From contig NZ_CAMDRA010000002.1 in assembly GCF_945906275.1 (NCBI RefSeq), positions 1 through 64,000 of the forward strand: a stretch of DNA of 64,000 nucleotides, given 5' to 3'. This stretch comes from Dongia mobilis (GTDB taxonomy: Bacteria; Pseudomonadota; Alphaproteobacteria; Dongiales; Dongiaceae). The position numbers were made by a program, and so were the translations under genes. The notes below the pieces were generated by a model, which worked only from the letters and a program-made list of their open reading frames with translations, did no database searches and was not told the origin of the DNA. Below are positions 61,894 through 64,000 of the stretch, piece by piece (position 1 is the first letter of the stretch; every line of letters starts with the position of its first letter).

Positions 61894-62559
61894 CTAGCTG
61901 AACAACCGGCGTGTCCCCGCCTGCGGCGGCGCAAACAACCGGCGCAGGAGGAAATGCGTCGGCCACAACACCACGACCGGCAACGCCACCAGCGCCAGGA
62001 CGAAATACAAATCCGCCGGCATCCAATCCTGGGGTGCCGCGTCACCCAGGCCATAGACGTAATTCACATTGACCGGCAGGCCCGGATTGTCGGCCGGCGC
62101 CGGGGGTGGGGGCACATAGAGATAGCTCACCACCATGAGGGCGGTCGCCAGCGGCCACCATAGCCAGATCGCCCGCCTGTCATAGCCGAAGCGCCAGACC
62201 AGATAGAGCAGCAGCAGCGGCAGCCAGAAATGAAACAGTGACAGGAAGCGCGTGAAGAGCGGCAGCGCCCCGTCATACATATAGGCGGTCATGCCGGTGA
62301 GCGGCATGCCGACCGCGTTACCGATGAAATCCGCCATCCAAATCGCTTGCGGCAGCAGAATGCCGACCGCTCCGGCGGAAGCCCACAGCATATTGCCCGA
62401 CCACAGGCTGATGATGGTGAGCAGCAGCGCCACGTCGCAGAAATAGAGAAAGTTCGTGGGACCATAATCCACCAGATAGACCGGCACGAGGATGGCAACG
62501 AACAGGCTGTAGCCAAGCTTCAGCCAGATTGGCGCCGTGGGTCGGGACGGATGGTGCAT
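61894..62559 (-). CDS. Hypothetical polytopic membrane protein
   Basis: MHHPSRPTAPIWLKLGYSLFVAILVPVYLVDYGPTNFLYFCDVALLLTIISLW...; several transmembrane stretches. Confidence 0.75.
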   Translation of the reverse strand: MHHPSRPTAPIWLKLGYSLFVAILVPVYLVDYGPTNFLYFCDVALLLTIISLWSGNMLWASAGAVGILLPQAIWMADFIGNAVGMPLTGMTAYMYDGALPLFTRFLSLFHFWLPLLLLYLVWRFGYDRRAIWLWWPLATALMVVSYLYVPPPPAPADNPGLPVNVNYVYGLGDAAPQDWMPADLYFVLALVALPVVVLWPTHFLLRRLFAPPQAGTRRLFS

Positions 62560-62683
62560 GAGGTCGCTGTCTTTCAGGGCAGGCGCTCGGATGGGGACTT
62601 CCGCCCACGCGGCCAATAGATCACAATACGCGCCGGCCGGCTTCGTTCCTTTTCCGTCGGCATCGCCAGATCGAGTTCCCCGG

Positions 62684-63928
62684 ATGACCGCCAAGCCCAC
62701 CATGATCTCTGTGCTGCGCAACAGGGATTTCCTGTTTCTGGAAACCAACGCCTTCTTCTCCACCCTGGCGGCCGAGATCCTGACCGTGTCGGTGGCGTGG
62801 ATGATTTACGACATCTCACGCGACCCCTTCGATCTCGGCCTCGTCGGGCTGGTGCAGTTCCTGCCCGTGCTGCTCCTCGTCATGCTGACCGGCACCTTCG
62901 CAGACAGATATTCCCGCCGCCGCATCATCGCCATCTGCATGCTGGTAGAATTCGTGGCGATCCTCGGCATCACTTTGGTGGCTATCAATGGCACGTCGAA
63001 GATCTGGCCGATCCTCGCTTTGCTCGCCCTGCTCGGCGCCGGCCGTGCCTTTCTGACACCGGCTTCGCGCGCCCTCGCCCCCACCGTGGTGAAGCGCGAG
63101 GAGATCGGTGCCGCGATCAGCTGCTCGAGCGCCATCTGGCAGTTCTGCTCCATCGCCGGTCCGGCCATCGGTGGCTTGCTCTATGGCATCTCGCCGCTTG
63201 TGGCCTATGTGACTGCTTTGGTGATGGTCGCCATCGCCCTGCTGGCGAGCCTCTTCATCCGACCGGTACCGCAGCAGCCGATGGAAGAAGGTAATGTGCT
63301 GCAATCCCTCATGGGCGGCTTCCGCTACATGAAGGAAGAGAAGATCGTGCTGGGTGCCACGACACTCGATCTGTTCGCGGTCCTGTTCGGGACCACCGTC
63401 GTCCTGTTGCCGATCTATGCCCGCGATATCCTGGTGGCGGGTCCCTTTGAACTGGGCGTGCTGCGCGCCGCCATCGGCGTGGGCGCGCTTGCCATGGCGC
63501 TCTATCTCGGCATCTATCCAGTGCGCCGCAAGGCTGGTCACATTATGTTCGGCGCCGTCCTCATCTTCGGCCTTGGCACCATCGTCTTTGCGCTTTCCGA
63601 TGTGCTTGTTCTCACCGTGGCGGCCTTGGCCATCATGGGTGCCGCCGACATGGTCAGCGTCTATATCCGCGAAGTGCTGATGCAGCTGTGGACGCCGGAC
63701 CAGTTGCGCGGCCGCGTCAATGCGGTGAATTCGGTGCTGGTCAATGCCTCGAACGAACTCGGTGCCTTCCGCGCCGGCAGTGCCGCCGGCCTCATCGGCA
63801 CGGTTCCCGCGGCCTTCCTGGGCGGGCTCAGCATCCTGATCATCACGCTGCTGTGGATGCGCTGGTTCCCCAAGCTGCGCCGCGCCGATGATCTATCCGG
63901 CGCGGAGACCGACAGCGACGTCGCCTGA
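62684..63928 (+). CDS. MFS transporter (MFS_3/EntS-like)
   Basis: LRNRDFLFLETNAFFSTLAAEILTVSVAWMIYDISRDPFDLGLVGLVQFLPVLLLVMLTGTFADRYSRRRI. Confidence 0.9.
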   Translation: MTAKPTMISVLRNRDFLFLETNAFFSTLAAEILTVSVAWMIYDISRDPFDLGLVGLVQFLPVLLLVMLTGTFADRYSRRRIIAICMLVEFVAILGITLVAINGTSKIWPILALLALLGAGRAFLTPASRALAPTVVKREEIGAAISCSSAIWQFCSIAGPAIGGLLYGISPLVAYVTALVMVAIALLASLFIRPVPQQPMEEGNVLQSLMGGFRYMKEEKIVLGATTLDLFAVLFGTTVVLLPIYARDILVAGPFELGVLRAAIGVGALAMALYLGIYPVRRKAGHIMFGAVLIFGLGTIVFALSDVLVLTVAALAIMGAADMVSVYIREVLMQLWTPDQLRGRVNAVNSVLVNASNELGAFRAGSAAGLIGTVPAAFLGGLSILIITLLWMRWFPKLRRADDLSGAETDSDVA

Positions 63929-63931
63929 CCG

Positions 63932-64000
63932 TTACGCCGGCAATTGCTGCGTGATGCAATGGATACCGCCGCCACCTGAGGCAATGGTCGAGATATCGAC
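63932..64000 (-). CDS. aguA: Agmatine deiminase, C-terminal end only
   Basis: Minus strand to window edge reads VDISTIASGGGGIHCITQQLPA*, matching the catalytic-Cys GGGxIHCITQQ motif. Confidence 0.75.
   Translation of the reverse strand, partial: VDISTIASGGGGIHCITQQLPA

Overview
The window is a GC-rich, gene-dense bacterial chromosome segment, most likely alphaproteobacterial. Supporting features are the mutY-DUF721-dsbA-smc order, a ccrM-type methyltransferase, a split F0 ATP synthase operon atpI-B-E-F'-F, and a phasin. Left part (1-17.5 kb): catabolic genes (GMC oxidoreductase, LysR, Tat-type solute-binding protein, enolase-superfamily enzyme, 3-HIBADH-like enzyme, Fe/2OG oxygenase, ADH), then an IclR-controlled M24 peptidase / fused HyuAB hydantoinase-oxoprolinase / GlcD-like cluster, then DUF6134 and TAXI proteins. 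Middle (17.5-50.7 kb): mostly housekeeping genes (pepP-like, prmA, uvrD/pcrA, ispE, ETF-QO, family-4 UDG, slt, moaB, rnhB, ccrM, mutY, smc, atp genes, phasin), with a small AT-richer accessory patch at about 27.7-29.0 kb. Right part (51.1-61.8 kb): a same-strand set deoR-deoC-ALDH16-like-rbsD/fucU-ribokinase-CUT1 ABC transporter, which reads as a 2-deoxyribose/deoxyribonucleoside utilisation operon with two DeoR-like operators. Main points for follow-up: (i) this operon and its two-domain ALDH16-like enzyme; (ii) four genes, including mutY, each broken by one in-frame stop with the reading frame otherwise intact; (iii) an uncharacterised Cys-rich protein plus small partner gene in the AT-rich patch; (iv) a triple-DUF1127 protein; (v) several dyad operators. 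No tRNA, rRNA, CRISPR array or clear transposon was recognised. Everything was read by eye; no database search was run.
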